From positions 1 to 34,855 of the forward strand of contig JAHFOS010000026.1 of NCBI GenBank assembly GCA_023261545.1: a stretch of DNA of 34,855 nucleotides, in the 5' to 3' direction. The notes beneath the pieces were generated by a model. That model searched no databases, was not told where the DNA came from, and worked only from the letters and a program-made list of their open reading frames with translations. This DNA comes from a bacterium (lineage in GTDB: Bacteria > Planctomycetota > JADGBV01). Of the stretch, positions 1-9,059 are shown piece after piece; the stretch's first letter is position 1, and each line of letters opens with the position of its first letter. The position numbers were made by a program, and so were the translations under genes.

Positions 1-560
1 AGTTCCTGGCCGACCGTGCCGTTGCCCGAAAGCAGAAGATTGCGGAACTTCTTCGCCGTCGCGCCCAGGTCCACGGCCCCGCTCGTTCCCGGCAGCAGGT
101 CCGCATTTAGCGCCACGCTGACGAGGTTGCTGAGCTGAGTGTCGGCCGAGATGATCTCCGAAAACAGGGCCACCGTACCCGCGAGGTCGCGGAAGAAGAT
201 CGTCCGGTCCGCCGTCGGATTCGCCAGCGAGAACAGGGTCTCGAAGCTGTCCCCCGCCGTGCCCTCGAAGCTCAGCGTGTTCCCCGACAGCATGCCGGCG
301 ATGGCCACCGTGCTGGCGGCACCTGACCCCAGGTTCGCGTTTCCCGTGAGGGCCAGGTTCCCGCTCAGCGCGGCGTTGCCCGAAACCGCAAGCTCCTGGC
401 CGATACTGCCGTTGCCGGAAAGCAGGATGTTGCGGAACTTTTTCGCCGCCGCGCCCAGGTCCACGGCCCCGCTCGTCCCCGGCAGCAACTGCGTATTAAA
501 AGCCGTGTTCGCGAGGTTGTCCAACTGCCGCGTGGCACCCCCGTCATCAATCAGCGCTAC
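1..560 (-). repeat. Two modules in the second fibre gene nearly identical to those of the first
   Basis: The string GCGCCCAGGTCCACGGCCCC occurs at 61 and again at 451, a 390-nt period. The surrounding bases closely match the 3692-4886 modules of the neighbouring gene, while the other modules of the two genes differ clearly. Exchange of module DNA between the two paralogues is the simplest explanation. Confidence 0.7.
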
Positions 561-2423
561 GGTGCCAGAGGCATCCTGGAAGAAAATATTGCGATCCAGC
601 GTGGCGGGCGCGCTTTTGAGCGTGACGGTGGGTCCCCCGATAGTTGTGGCAAAAGAAACGGAGTTTCCGGTCAAAACCCCGATCCAGTTTATCGTGCCGC
701 CGGAACCGCTGGAGGCATTGCCGGTCACGGTGAGGTTCTGGGAAATGGACGAGCTGGCCGTCGCTGAAAGATTTCCCATGGAACTTCCAGTTCCGAAAAG
801 TTGGAGGTTCTTCCACCTTTTCGCGGCGCTGCCAATATCCACCATCCCATCGGCGCCGGGCAAAAGGTCGGTGTTCAAGGCCACCGCGGCGAGATCGTCC
901 AAGCTGCGCCGTGCGCCGATATCGCTCAACAACTTGACGGTGCCCGACTGATCGCGAAAAGTCAAGGTACGGGCCGCCGTGGGCTCAGCGATGGACAGGT
1001 TCAACGAGTTGCCGTCGAAACTCATGCCCTCCATCGCCACATTGCCGCCGACAAGCGCGCCCGTCCAACGGAGTGCAGAAGAACCCTGGCCGCCGAGCGT
1101 AACGTCTCCTTTCAGCGCGGCCTCCCCCCCCATTTGCAAGCCGCCGATGGTGGCGTTGCCGCCCAGGAAAAGGTTGGCAAAACGGCCCGAAACGCCTGAA
1201 CCGAAATCTACGGAAATTCCACTGCCCGGCAACAACGAATTATTGATGGCGACTTGGGTGAGGTTGTTCATGGAATTTATGGATTGCGCGCCCGTGTCTT
1301 CCAAGAGCGCCATGGTACCGGAAAGATCGCGAAAATTGAAAATGCGGGCGGCCGTAGGGCTTGTGATACTCCATGCCAGCGTCGTATTGATGTTCGCCCC
1401 CGTGCCGGAGAACCTCAATGCGTTTCCACCCTGGATGGCCGCCGCCAAAGTCAGGCTATCCATTGTTCCGCTCCCGAGAGCCGCGTTGCCGGAGAACGCG
1501 ACGGCACCGGAGGTGGAAAGCGAAGAGAAAGCGCCCGTGCTTGGCAGTGTCGCGCCCACAATCGTTCCGTCCACGGTTCCCGAGGTCGCCGTGATAACTG
1601 GAAAGCGCCCTCCGACCATGGTGGTCTTCCCTGAAACGCGCAAATCCCTGAACGGCAAAACGGTTGATCCGACCGACAAGGTTCCCGCCGTAGCCGGAAC
1701 GACGTCCACATTGAGGGCCATGCCGCTGACATTGTCTAGACGCGGGGAAGCATCATTGCCCAGGATATCCTCCACGAGAGCCACCGTCCCGCTGGCGTCC
1801 TTCATCGTGAGGGTTCGCCCGGCGGAGGGCTCCTGCAAGACCAGCACCAAGGCCTTGCTATCCGCCGTCGCGCCCTCGAAAGATAAGGCGTTTCCCGCAA
1901 CGGAACCCGTCCAAAAAATCCGGCTGGATGCCTGAGCCCCCAACACCGTGTTCCCGTTCGCCGAAAACGTGGTCAGCGCGCCAGGCGACGAAAAAATCGA
2001 GGTGGCAGATAGGGTCGCGCCGTTTAAGGCTGGACTCGCGGTCCAGCCCAATTCCCCATTCCCGCCAAGCACCAGGATCTGTCCTGTGTTGCCCTGCAGG
2101 GAGGGAAACTTGAGGCCCGCAAATGAATAGGGACCGGAGATCGTCAAGTTGCCCTGCGTCATCAGGTCTCGGGTTGTCATGGCGGCGTTCTGCGCCCAAT
2201 CACCGCTCGTGTTGGCGGAGCCGCTGGCGGAGTCAACCGAAAAATGCCCGTCGCGAAAAAAACTCGTGGCGTGCTTGCCCCTGGCCACGGGGAGCTCCTC
2301 GTGACCGCTGACGCTTTCCTCCTTTGCCATGTCTTCCGCGCCACGGCCCCTCCCGCAGGCGCTGGCCAATGCCAGCGCCGCGCAGGCCAGCAACAGCGTC
2401 AAACCATGCCTCGGGTCGCTCAT
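1..2423 (-). CDS. Modular fibre-like lipoprotein, second paralogue (3' end outside window)
   Basis: The frame is open on the minus strand from the ATG at 2423 to base 1, giving 807 codons; the C-terminus lies outside. The N-terminus (MSDPRHG, hydrophobic run, then ASAC with Cys23) looks like a lipoprotein signal with a non-ideal lipobox. After a polar linker come repeated modules, each with a GNxLxFEG-like segment, an FRDxSGTVAL core, an LxNLxxVAINTxLLPG segment and a DLGSxxxKFRNLLLSGN segment. SGT-type cores lie near residues 211, 371, 496, 622 and 751. The same modules fill the upstream gene, so the two are paralogues. The start lies 10 nt after that gene's stop with an AGGG 8 nt upstream, so they are very probably co-transcribed. 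By analogy this is a trimeric beta-rich shaft anchored to the membrane. Whether it also ends in an S74 chaperone domain cannot be seen. Confidence 0.85.
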   Translation of the reverse strand, partial: MSDPRHGLTLLLACAALALASACGRGRGAEDMAKEESVSGHEELPVARGKHATSFFRDGHFSVDSASGSANTSGDWAQNAAMTTRDLMTQGNLTISGPYSFAGLKFPSLQGNTGQILVLGGNGELGWTASPALNGATLSATSIFSSPGALTTFSANGNTVLGAQASSRIFWTGSVAGNALSFEGATADSKALVLVLQEPSAGRTLTMKDASGTVALVEDILGNDASPRLDNVSGMALNVDVVPATAGTLSVGSTVLPFRDLRVSGKTTMVGGRFPVITATSGTVDGTIVGATLPSTGAFSSLSTSGAVAFSGNAALGSGTMDSLTLAAAIQGGNALRFSGTGANINTTLAWSITSPTAARIFNFRDLSGTMALLEDTGAQSINSMNNLTQVAINNSLLPGSGISVDFGSGVSGRFANLFLGGNATIGGLQMGGEAALKGDVTLGGQGSSALRWTGALVGGNVAMEGMSFDGNSLNLSIAEPTAARTLTFRDQSGTVKLLSDIGARRSLDDLAAVALNTDLLPGADGMVDIGSAAKRWKNLQLFGTGSSMGNLSATASSSISQNLTVTGNASSGSGGTINWIGVLTGNSVSFATTIGGPTVTLKSAPATLDRNIFFQDASGTVALIDDGGATRQLDNLANTAFNTQLLPGTSGAVDLGAAAKKFRNILLSGNGSIGQELAVSGNAALSGNLALTGNANLGSGAASTVAIAGMLSGNTLSFEGTAGDSFETLFSLANPTADRTIFFRDLAGTVALFSEIISADTQLSNLVSVALNADLLPGTSGAVDLGATAKKFRNLLLSGNGTVGQE

Positions 2424-2433
2424 GGCCGGGACC

Positions 2434-5400
2434 CTAGGGAGCGCTGCCGGCTCCAGTCCCGCCACGGGAACCGGATTTTTCGAGCGCTTCCGCCAGCCGC
2501 TTGAGCTCGCTGATTTCAGCGGCGGTTTCATCGTTGCTTCGTCTCTGATCCAAAACGGCTTGCCGCTGCGCGTCCAGCGTCCTTTCGAGTTTCAAGATTT
2601 CCTGCTGCTGCTCCTGCGCCGCCTTGATGAGCACCGGAACGATCTGCAGGTACTCCACCCCCAGCAGTTTGCGCGCATCCTGACCTTCTTCGACCACCTC
2701 CGGCAGGACTTGGCGCACCTCCTGGGCTATGAGCCCGAGGTTGAAGCCTTCGGCGGGACGATCCTTCCAAAGGTAACGCACGGGCCGCAGGCGCATCACC
2801 TCGCGCAACCCGTAAGACAGAGGTTCAATATTCTCCTTGAGACGCTCGTCCGAAAGGTTGGTGTAATTGTCCGCCACCACGCGGTTCCAGGGAACCGCGG
2901 AAGTCCCCAGCGTATAAGTGCTGGCAGCCGAGGGCACGATGTTTCCCGATACTACCAGCTTTTCCGTCATGCTGGTGGTGCCGATGCCGACATTGCCGCC
3001 GGCATCCACCAGCAGCCGCTCCACGCCGCCGGTGACCACGGCCAGGTTCCCGGTGGCGGAGAGGTAGATCCCCGTGTCCTGATCATTCGTGAAGGCCAGC
3101 GACGGAAGGCTGTTGGTGCCATTCGCCAAATAGACGACGTTGCCGATGTTGGCGTTTCCGGAAAGGTGGAGATCCCCGAATTTGTTGCCCGACGATCCCA
3201 AATGAATGCCGGAACCTCCATTGGTCAGCAAGGAAGTGTTGATGGAAACCGAGGCGAGGTTGCTCAGGTCCGCAACAGCCCCGGCCGCGATGTCGGAAAG
3301 CAGCGCCACCGTGCCGGACGCATCCCTGAAAGTGATGGTCCGGGTTGCCGTGGGATCGGCCATCGTGAAGGTCGTTTGGGAAGCGTCACTCGTGGCGCCC
3401 TCAAAGACCAGGGCATTACCGCCTTGGAGGATCGCCGTAATCGTCAGCGTATCCGCGACGGCATCCCCCAGGGTGACGTTGCCGTTGAAGACGGCATTCC
3501 CGTCCAAGGAGAGGTTGCCGCCAACCGTGGCGTTGCCCGCCAGGTACAAATCGCGAAATTTGTTGCCCGACGAACCGAGGTCCACCAGGCCGCTGCCTTG
3601 CGTCAACAGGGAGGTGTTGATCGACACGGAGCTCAAGTTATCCAGAGCCCGCGTAGCCATGTTAGTAACGCTCGGTACGTCTGAAAGCAGGGCCACCGTG
3701 CCCGAGGAGTCGCGGAAGAAGATCGTGCGGTCCGCGCTGGGGTTCGCCACCGAGAGCAGGGTCTCGAAAGTGTCCCCCGCCGTGCCCTCAAAGGTCAGCG
3801 TGTTCCCCGATAGCATGCCGGCCAGAGTCACCGTGCTCGCCGCGCCCGAACCCAGGCTCACGTTGCCAGAAACCGTGAGGTTGCCGCTCACCGCGCCGTT
3901 CCCCGAGACCGTGAGCTCCTGGCCGATACTGCCGTTGCCCGAAAGCAGGAGGTTGCGGAACTTCTTGGACGATGAGCCGAGATCCACGGCCCCGCTCGTC
4001 CCCGGCAGCAGGTCCGTGTTGATGGCGGTGCTGCTCAGGTTGTCCAACTGCTGCGTGGCGTAAGTGCCGGTGAGGTCCGAAATCAGCGCCACCGTCCCCG
4101 AGGCGTCGCGGAAGAAGATCGCGCGATCCGCGCTGGGATTCGCCACCGAGAACAGGGTCTCGAAGGTATCCCCCGCCGTGCCCTCGAAGGTCAGCGTATT
4201 TCCCGACAGCATGCCCGCGATAGTGACCGTGTGCGCGGCGCCGGACCCCAGGCTCACATTTCCCGAAACCGTCAGGTTCCCGCTCACCGTACCATTGCCC
4301 GAAACCGTGAGGTCCTGGCCGATGCTGCCGTTGCCGGAAAGCAAAAGGTTGCGGAACTTCTTGGACGATGAGCCGAGGTCCACGGCCCCGCTCGTCCCCG
4401 GCAGCAAGTCCGTGTTGATGGCGGTGCTCGCGAGGTTGTCCAACTGGGGCGTGGCGTGGGAGCTGGCGAGATCTGAAAGCAGCGCCACCGTGCCCGAACT
4501 GTCGCGGAAGAAAAGCGTGCGGTCGGCGCTCGGATTCGCCACCGAGAACAGGGTTTCGAAGGTGTCCCCTGCCGTGCCCTCGAAGTTCAGCGTGTTGCCC
4601 GACAACATACCCGCTAGGGTCACCGTGTTCGCGGCGCCTGAACCCAGGTTTACATTCCCCGATACGCTCAAGTTCCCGCTCACCGCGCCGTTCCCCGAGA
4701 CCGTGAGCTCCTGGCCGATGCTGCCGTTGCCCGAAAGCAGGAGGTTGCGGAACTTCTTGGACGATGAGCCGAGGTCCACGGCCCCGCTCGTCCCCGGCAG
4801 CAGGTCCGTGTTGATGGCCACGCTCGCGAGGTTGTCCAACTGCAGCGTTGCGAAACTGCCGGCGAGGTCCGAAAGCAGCGCCACCGTGCCCGACATGTCT
4901 CGGAAATAAAGGGTGCGGTTGGCTGTGGGGTTGGCGAAGGCCAGGGTCGCGACGGCCCCGTCCCCCGGCGTGCCCTCGAAGCGCAGGGTATTTCCGGATA
5001 TAGTTCCTCCCAGGGTCACGGTATCAGAGGCTGCGTCACCCAAGGTGACATTGCCGGAAATCGCGAGGTCCGTAAAACTGGCGTTGCCGGTGATTTGCAG
5101 GTTGCCTGAAAGCGACGTATTGCCCGAGAGATAGAGGTCGCGAAAGCGCTTGGCGGAGCTGCCCAAGCTGCTGCCCCCGTCGGTGCCCGGCAGCAAATCG
5201 GTATTGATGGCGACCGCCGCCAGGTTGTCGAGGGCGGCGCTGGCGCCCAGATCCGAGAGCAGCGCGACCGTTCCCGACTCGTTCTTGAGGGTGACGGTGC
5301 GCACCGCCGTGGGCTCCGCCACGACCAGCGTCAGCGTATTGCCGTCCGCGACGAGTCCTTCGAGGGCAAAGCCGTTGCCGGCGATGGCACCGAGCAGGCG

Positions 5401-8400
5401 GATGCGATCGCTGGCGGCGTCGCCCAGGGTGATGTTCCCGGTGAACACCGCGTTGCCGGCGGCCTCCAGGTTGCCGCTCATGACCGCGTTGCCGCTCAGA
5501 TACAGGTTGCCGAAGCGGTTGCCCGAGGCGCCGAGGTCAATGCCGGCGCTGCCATCGGTGAGCAGCGAGGTGTTGATGGCCACATTGGCGAGGTTGCTCA
5601 ATTGGCGCGTGGCGTAAACGGACGTAAAATCTTCGAGCAGGGCCACGGTGCCCGAGGCATCCCGAAACGTGAGGGTGCGCGCGGCGCTGGGATCCTGGAT
5701 GGCGAAAGTGAGCGTGTTGCCTCCGGCGCTGGCGCCGTCGAAAACCAGCGCGTTGGTCCCGCGGATGAGGGCTCCAACGCTCAAGGTGCTGGCGCTGCTC
5801 GTTCCCAGGGTGATGTTGCCGCTCAAGTTGGCGCTGCTGGAGACCGCGAGCGTGGTGAAGGAACCCGCCGCTGGCGCACTCGCCCCCAGCGTCACGCCGT
5901 CCAAGGTGCCGCCGTCAATGTCCACGCTGGTGATGTTGGCGGAAGCGATGACCGCCGTGCCCGCGATGTGCAGATCCTTGAACGGCAGCGCCGCGCTGCC
6001 GAGATTCAACGTATTGCCGCTTCCCGGCAGCAGGTCGCTATTCAGGGCCACGCTCGCCAGGTTGCTCAGCGCGCGATTGGCGGCCAGCGCGTCAACGTCG
6101 GAGATGAGGGCCAGGGTTCCCGACTGGTCTTTAAGCGTGAGGGTGCGCGTCGCCGTGGGTTCTGCGACGACGAGGTTCAAAGCCTTGCCGTCGAAATTCT
6201 GACCCTCGAAGATCAACGCGTTGCCAACGATGGAGCCGTTCAAGCGGATTGGGTCGCTCGCGGCGTCGCCCAGCGTGGTATTGCCGGAGACCGCCAGTTC
6301 CGTGAAGTTCCCGCTCGATGCCGTGATGCTGCTGCCCGTGATGCTGCCGCCAACGATGGCCGGGTTGTTGCCCCAATTGACGCCACCACTGCCGTCAGCG
6401 ATGAGGAGCTGCCCCGCCGTGCCGGTCGTCGTCGGTAAGCGGCTGCCGCCCAGGGTGGTGCGTCCGACCACGGTGAGGTTCCCCGACACGGTGGCATCCC
6501 GCAGCACGGTCGTGCCGCCCACCGTGAGCTGCCCGGCCATGACGGTGTTGCCGCTCAAGGGGTCCACGGTGAACTGGCTGTTGTTGAACAGCGAGGTGTT
6601 GGTGCCGAGCAGCGACCCTCCCGGCCCGTAGGCGACGTTGTACTGCACCTGCCCCGCCGTGGGCAATACCAGGACGCCGGTGGTGAGGTTTCCGCTGCTG
6701 GAAGAGTACTGGACGCCAGCCAGCACATCGGCGGTGGCCGGAGTGCGCGCCGCGCCATTCACGATCTGGCCGCTGTCCGAAGTGTAGCCCAAACCCGGCA
6801 GCACGAAACGCTCCGGAGGCATGCTGAGCGTACCCAGCACCTGGGTGCCGCGGCCGTCGTCCGTGGTGTAGGCCACGCCTTTCAGGACCTTTGCGGGTGC
6901 CGGCGGAGCGGCCCTCACGAAGGCGCCCATGACCGTGGAGGTGCCGTCCGACGAGGTGTAGGTGATGCCCAGGAGAACCTGGTTCACCGCCGGCACATGG
7001 GTGCTGCCCACGCCGCTGCCGAGGTAGGTTCCCGTGAACTCGGTGCCGCCCGCGCCGAAACGCACGCCAGTTTTGACCTCGGAGGGCTGCGGCAGGGTGA
7101 GATGGCCCGTGGTGGTGGTGCCGTCAATGAACACGAATTCCACCTCGTCCAGAGACTTGCGGAAGTAATAGGAAACCAAATCCGGCGAAAGCGGCTTGAA
7201 GGAACCCTTGAGCAAGGTCACGCCGTCCGAGCTTGTGTAGGTGATATCGAAGAGCACCTTGTCCGGAGACGGCACGTCCACGCTGCCTTTGACGAAGCTG
7301 GTGAAGCTCAAATCGCTCTTGCCGCGCTCGGCGGAAGACAGGCCCACGCGCGCCAGCGGCGGTTCGAAGACATGGCGGTTCAAATGCGGCTGCACCTCGT
7401 AGATCCCCGCGCCGAGGCCATCGAACTGGAAGTATCCACTGGCATCGGAGTAGGTTTGGCGTGCCGCATTGCCACCCAAAGCCACCAGGACGCCGCTTTT
7501 GCTGGCCCCCTGGATCCGTCCGGAAAGCCGGTACGAAGCCACGGCGAAAAGGCCCAGGAATTCCTCGGAACTGCGCGCGGGGAAGAAGAACAGGCCCGCC
7601 ACCTGCCGCGGGGCCGCAAGTTCCTGGCCGATGATGAACGCGCCGCTCGCGGCGAGCGTTTCGGCCAGGGCCACGCCGCCATCCTCGCGGCCGGGAAGCG
7701 CCGGCAGCGCCGGCGAGCTCAATTGGCCGAGCAGGACGTTGGCGCCGCCCTCATCAAAGAAGGCGGCAAAAAGATCCTGCAGGGCCGCCCTCTGGGTCGG
7801 CGCCGGCGTCACGGGCAAGCGCGACACGGACTCCATCAGCACGGCCAGCAGGTTGACGCGGTTGGCGCGCCCGAGGAATTCCGCGCTCAGGCGCAGCGTT
7901 GGGTCTTTCAGATAAACCCGCTGCAAATCGGCGAAATCCCGCACCGTCCCCGCGAAGAAGCCGTTCAACAGCTCGCGCGCCTCGAAAGCGAAGCGGTCCG
8001 CCTCGGCCTTGCGGTTCGCGCTCGCAAACTGCCGCTCCAGCAGGCCCGCGAGGTACGTGGTGAGCGGGCTGATACGGCCCGGATCGAGCACGCCACTGGC
8101 CATGGCCCGCTCCACCTGTCCCTCCAGCACTACTGTTTTTGCATAAGAAAGTCCAAAACGGGAAACCACCAGCAGGTAGGCGTGGTCTTTTTCAAGCTCC
8201 AGGTCCACACTGTCGTCCGCGCTGCCGAGGGTCGTCCGACTCCCCAGGGCGAAGCCATCCGCCGCATCGGCCAGCGCTATCTCATCGCCGGTTCTGGCGG
8301 CGTAGCTGCCTGCCGGGCGGAACGCGGCCTTGGCGCGCGGGTTGGGCGCGACAGCGCCTTCTCCCGCTGACCCGGCACCCGCCCCGCCACCCCCGCCGCC

Positions 8401-8460
8401 GCAGGCCAGGGCCAGAGCCAGGGCCGCAAGAGTGGAGAACCATAGCAGAAAAGTTTTCAC
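2434..8460 (-). CDS. Giant surface fibre lipoprotein with C-terminal S74 chaperone/autoprotease domain
   Basis: 2008 residues, GTG start. A hydrophobic signal ends in LALAC (Cys20), followed by a glycine tether, which suggests a lipoprotein. Residues about 25-300 are an unassigned helical region. Residues about 310-375 resemble a carboxypeptidase-regulatory-like beta domain (SGRI...SDASGYFQFDGL). Residues about 390-620 hold six short VLxGxxYTSSDG-type repeats. Residues about 640-1830 hold eight modules of about 125-155 aa with SGT(V/L)AL cores near 781, 937, 1062, 1191, 1321, 1456, 1586 and 1717. Next comes a VGIGTTSMTEKL segment, then SDERLKENIEPL (Ser1870, Lys1875), the hallmark of the S74 intramolecular chaperone of endosialidase-type tail spikes, and a terminal coiled coil (about 1945-1997). 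Known S74 domains trimerise the fibre and then cut themselves off. I infer a trimeric, self-processed surface adhesin or fibre. It lies downstream of a signalling cluster and 10 nt before its paralogue. Confidence 0.88.
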   Translation of the reverse strand: MKTFLLWFSTLAALALALACGGGGGGAGAGSAGEGAVAPNPRAKAAFRPAGSYAARTGDEIALADAADGFALGSRTTLGSADDSVDLELEKDHAYLLVVSRFGLSYAKTVVLEGQVERAMASGVLDPGRISPLTTYLAGLLERQFASANRKAEADRFAFEARELLNGFFAGTVRDFADLQRVYLKDPTLRLSAEFLGRANRVNLLAVLMESVSRLPVTPAPTQRAALQDLFAAFFDEGGANVLLGQLSSPALPALPGREDGGVALAETLAASGAFIIGQELAAPRQVAGLFFFPARSSEEFLGLFAVASYRLSGRIQGASKSGVLVALGGNAARQTYSDASGYFQFDGLGAGIYEVQPHLNRHVFEPPLARVGLSSAERGKSDLSFTSFVKGSVDVPSPDKVLFDITYTSSDGVTLLKGSFKPLSPDLVSYYFRKSLDEVEFVFIDGTTTTGHLTLPQPSEVKTGVRFGAGGTEFTGTYLGSGVGSTHVPAVNQVLLGITYTSSDGTSTVMGAFVRAAPPAPAKVLKGVAYTTDDGRGTQVLGTLSMPPERFVLPGLGYTSDSGQIVNGAARTPATADVLAGVQYSSSSGNLTTGVLVLPTAGQVQYNVAYGPGGSLLGTNTSLFNNSQFTVDPLSGNTVMAGQLTVGGTTVLRDATVSGNLTVVGRTTLGGSRLPTTTGTAGQLLIADGSGGVNWGNNPAIVGGSITGSSITASSGNFTELAVSGNTTLGDAASDPIRLNGSIVGNALIFEGQNFDGKALNLVVAEPTATRTLTLKDQSGTLALISDVDALAANRALSNLASVALNSDLLPGSGNTLNLGSAALPFKDLHIAGTAVIASANITSVDIDGGTLDGVTLGASAPAAGSFTTLAVSSSANLSGNITLGTSSASTLSVGALIRGTNALVFDGASAGGNTLTFAIQDPSAARTLTFRDASGTVALLEDFTSVYATRQLSNLANVAINTSLLTDGSAGIDLGASGNRFGNLYLSGNAVMSGNLEAAGNAVFTGNITLGDAASDRIRLLGAIAGNGFALEGLVADGNTLTLVVAEPTAVRTVTLKNESGTVALLSDLGASAALDNLAAVAINTDLLPGTDGGSSLGSSAKRFRDLYLSGNTSLSGNLQITGNASFTDLAISGNVTLGDAASDTVTLGGTISGNTLRFEGTPGDGAVATLAFANPTANRTLYFRDMSGTVALLSDLAGSFATLQLDNLASVAINTDLLPGTSGAVDLGSSSKKFRNLLLSGNGSIGQELTVSGNGAVSGNLSVSGNVNLGSGAANTVTLAGMLSGNTLNFEGTAGDTFETLFSVANPSADRTLFFRDSSGTVALLSDLASSHATPQLDNLASTAINTDLLPGTSGAVDLGSSSKKFRNLLLSGNGSIGQDLTVSGNGTVSGNLTVSGNVSLGSGAAHTVTIAGMLSGNTLTFEGTAGDTFETLFSVANPSADRAIFFRDASGTVALISDLTGTYATQQLDNLSSTAINTDLLPGTSGAVDLGSSSKKFRNLLLSGNGSIGQELTVSGNGAVSGNLTVSGNVSLGSGAASTVTLAGMLSGNTLTFEGTAGDTFETLLSVANPSADRTIFFRDSSGTVALLSDVPSVTNMATRALDNLSSVSINTSLLTQGSGLVDLGSSGNKFRDLYLAGNATVGGNLSLDGNAVFNGNVTLGDAVADTLTITAILQGGNALVFEGATSDASQTTFTMADPTATRTITFRDASGTVALLSDIAAGAVADLSNLASVSINTSLLTNGGSGIHLGSSGNKFGDLHLSGNANIGNVVYLANGTNSLPSLAFTNDQDTGIYLSATGNLAVVTGGVERLLVDAGGNVGIGTTSMTEKLVVSGNIVPSAASTYTLGTSAVPWNRVVADNYTNLSDERLKENIEPLSYGLREVMRLRPVRYLWKDRPAEGFNLGLIAQEVRQVLPEVVEEGQDARKLLGVEYLQIVPVLIKAAQEQQQEILKLERTLDAQRQAVLDQRRSNDETAAEISELKRLAEALEKSGSRGGTGAGSAP
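3692..4886 (-). repeat. Three near-identical tandem modules inside the fibre gene
   Basis: Three consecutive modules of about 393-396 nt (about 131 aa) are almost the same at DNA level. The string CCACGGCCCCGCTCGTCCCC recurs near 3986, 4379 and 4777, and the flanking bases agree for long stretches, including third codon positions. The other modules in the gene are much more diverged. This suggests recent tandem duplication or gene conversion that changes fibre length in whole-module steps. Confidence 0.8.
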
Positions 8461-8544
8461 TGGGTCACACGCAGAAATTTCACATGTTTTTTTGTTTTGG
8501 ACAAAATAAAAATATTGTATGTTAATATTTTAGAATTCAACACT
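8461..8544 (-). promoter_or_regulatory. AT-rich leader of the fibre gene with an inverted repeat
   Basis: The 84 bp between the receiver gene stop and the fibre gene GTG is far more AT-rich than its surroundings. AAAATATT (8509-8516) and AATATTTT (8524-8531) form an 8-bp inverted repeat, followed on the minus strand by a T-rich run. It could be a weak terminator for the receiver gene, an operator, or part of the fibre promoter. I see no convincing sigma-70 or sigma-54 promoter and no good Shine-Dalgarno before the GTG. Confidence 0.35.
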
Positions 8545-8976
8545 TTATTTTCCATTAAAGCCACATATATTTCTAGAATTTATTTCACATTCATCCTCTC
8601 CCCCGAGGGCTTTTTTCACGGATGTCCACAAATCTTCCGGCGCCAGGGGCTTATCGAGGCATCCGCTCACGCCGCGCTTGTGCAGCTCGTTCTGGACCTC
8701 AGGGCCCCCGGTCCCCGTCACCACAAAGACGCGCAGCGGAACGCCGCGGCGCGCCAACTCATCAATGAGGTCCATTCCCGACATATCCGGCATGCGCAAG
8801 TCGGTGACCAGGAGGTCCACTTTGTCCGCGCCACAGGAGAGTTCTGTAATGGTGGCCAAGGCGGCGCGCGCGCTGGTGGAACCAGAAGCCCGATAGCCCG
8901 CCCGGCGCAAGGCGAAGGCCATGGATCGGACCGCGGCCTCCTCGTCATCCACAATAAAAATATGCTTCTCGGCCAT
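8545..8976 (-). CDS. Stand-alone response-regulator receiver domain (CheY-like)
   Basis: 143 residues from the ATG at 8976; a TTG seven codons upstream is a less likely start. It is a single receiver fold: acidic pair Asp10/Asp11 in FIVDDEE, phospho-acceptor Asp59 in LLVTDLRMPDMSG, the Thr of VVTGTG, and the Lys of LDKPL. There is no DNA-binding or enzymatic output domain. The last residues (ECEINSRNICGFNGK) run into an AT-rich stretch. It lies after the NtrC-like gene and before the fibre genes, all on the same strand, so it could be a phosphate shuttle or sink for the two upstream kinases or a protein-interaction regulator. The family call is firm; the role is inferred from position. Confidence 0.88.
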   Translation of the reverse strand: MAEKHIFIVDDEEAAVRSMAFALRRAGYRASGSTSARAALATITELSCGADKVDLLVTDLRMPDMSGMDLIDELARRGVPLRVFVVTGTGGPEVQNELHKRGVSGCLDKPLAPEDLWTSVKKALGGEDECEINSRNICGFNGK

Positions 8977-9018
8977 GGCAACCGAGAAGACAAGCAATCG
9001 GCAGTCGAACTATATATC

Positions 9019-9043
9019 TTATTAAAATATAATATTTTAATAA
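9019..9043. promoter_or_regulatory. Perfect AT-only palindrome (25 bp)
   Basis: TTATTAAAATAT and ATATTTTAATAA form 12-bp perfect arms around one central A. It lies about 45 bp upstream of the receiver gene start in an otherwise GC-rich genome. Possible roles are an operator, a binding site for an AT-preferring nucleoid protein, or a weak hairpin. Confidence 0.45.
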
Positions 9044-9059
9044 TTTTTAAGCACAAGAT

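Noticed and set aside
3692-4886. Regular repeats that could be mistaken for a CRISPR array
   Set aside because: The unit is about 395 nt, coding, and keeps frame; there are no short direct repeats with unique spacers and no cas genes.
139-6631. Many long plus-strand frames opposite the fibre genes (for example 139-951, 979-1935, 2329-3684, 3206-5617)
   Set aside because: They mirror the repeat modules of the minus-strand genes, have no family features or Shine-Dalgarno, and are explained by high GC and biased codon use on the true strand.
6997-8370. 457-aa plus-strand frame
   Set aside because: Antisense to the signal peptide and N-terminal domains of the fibre protein; composition rich in Arg, His and Gln, typical of shadow translation.
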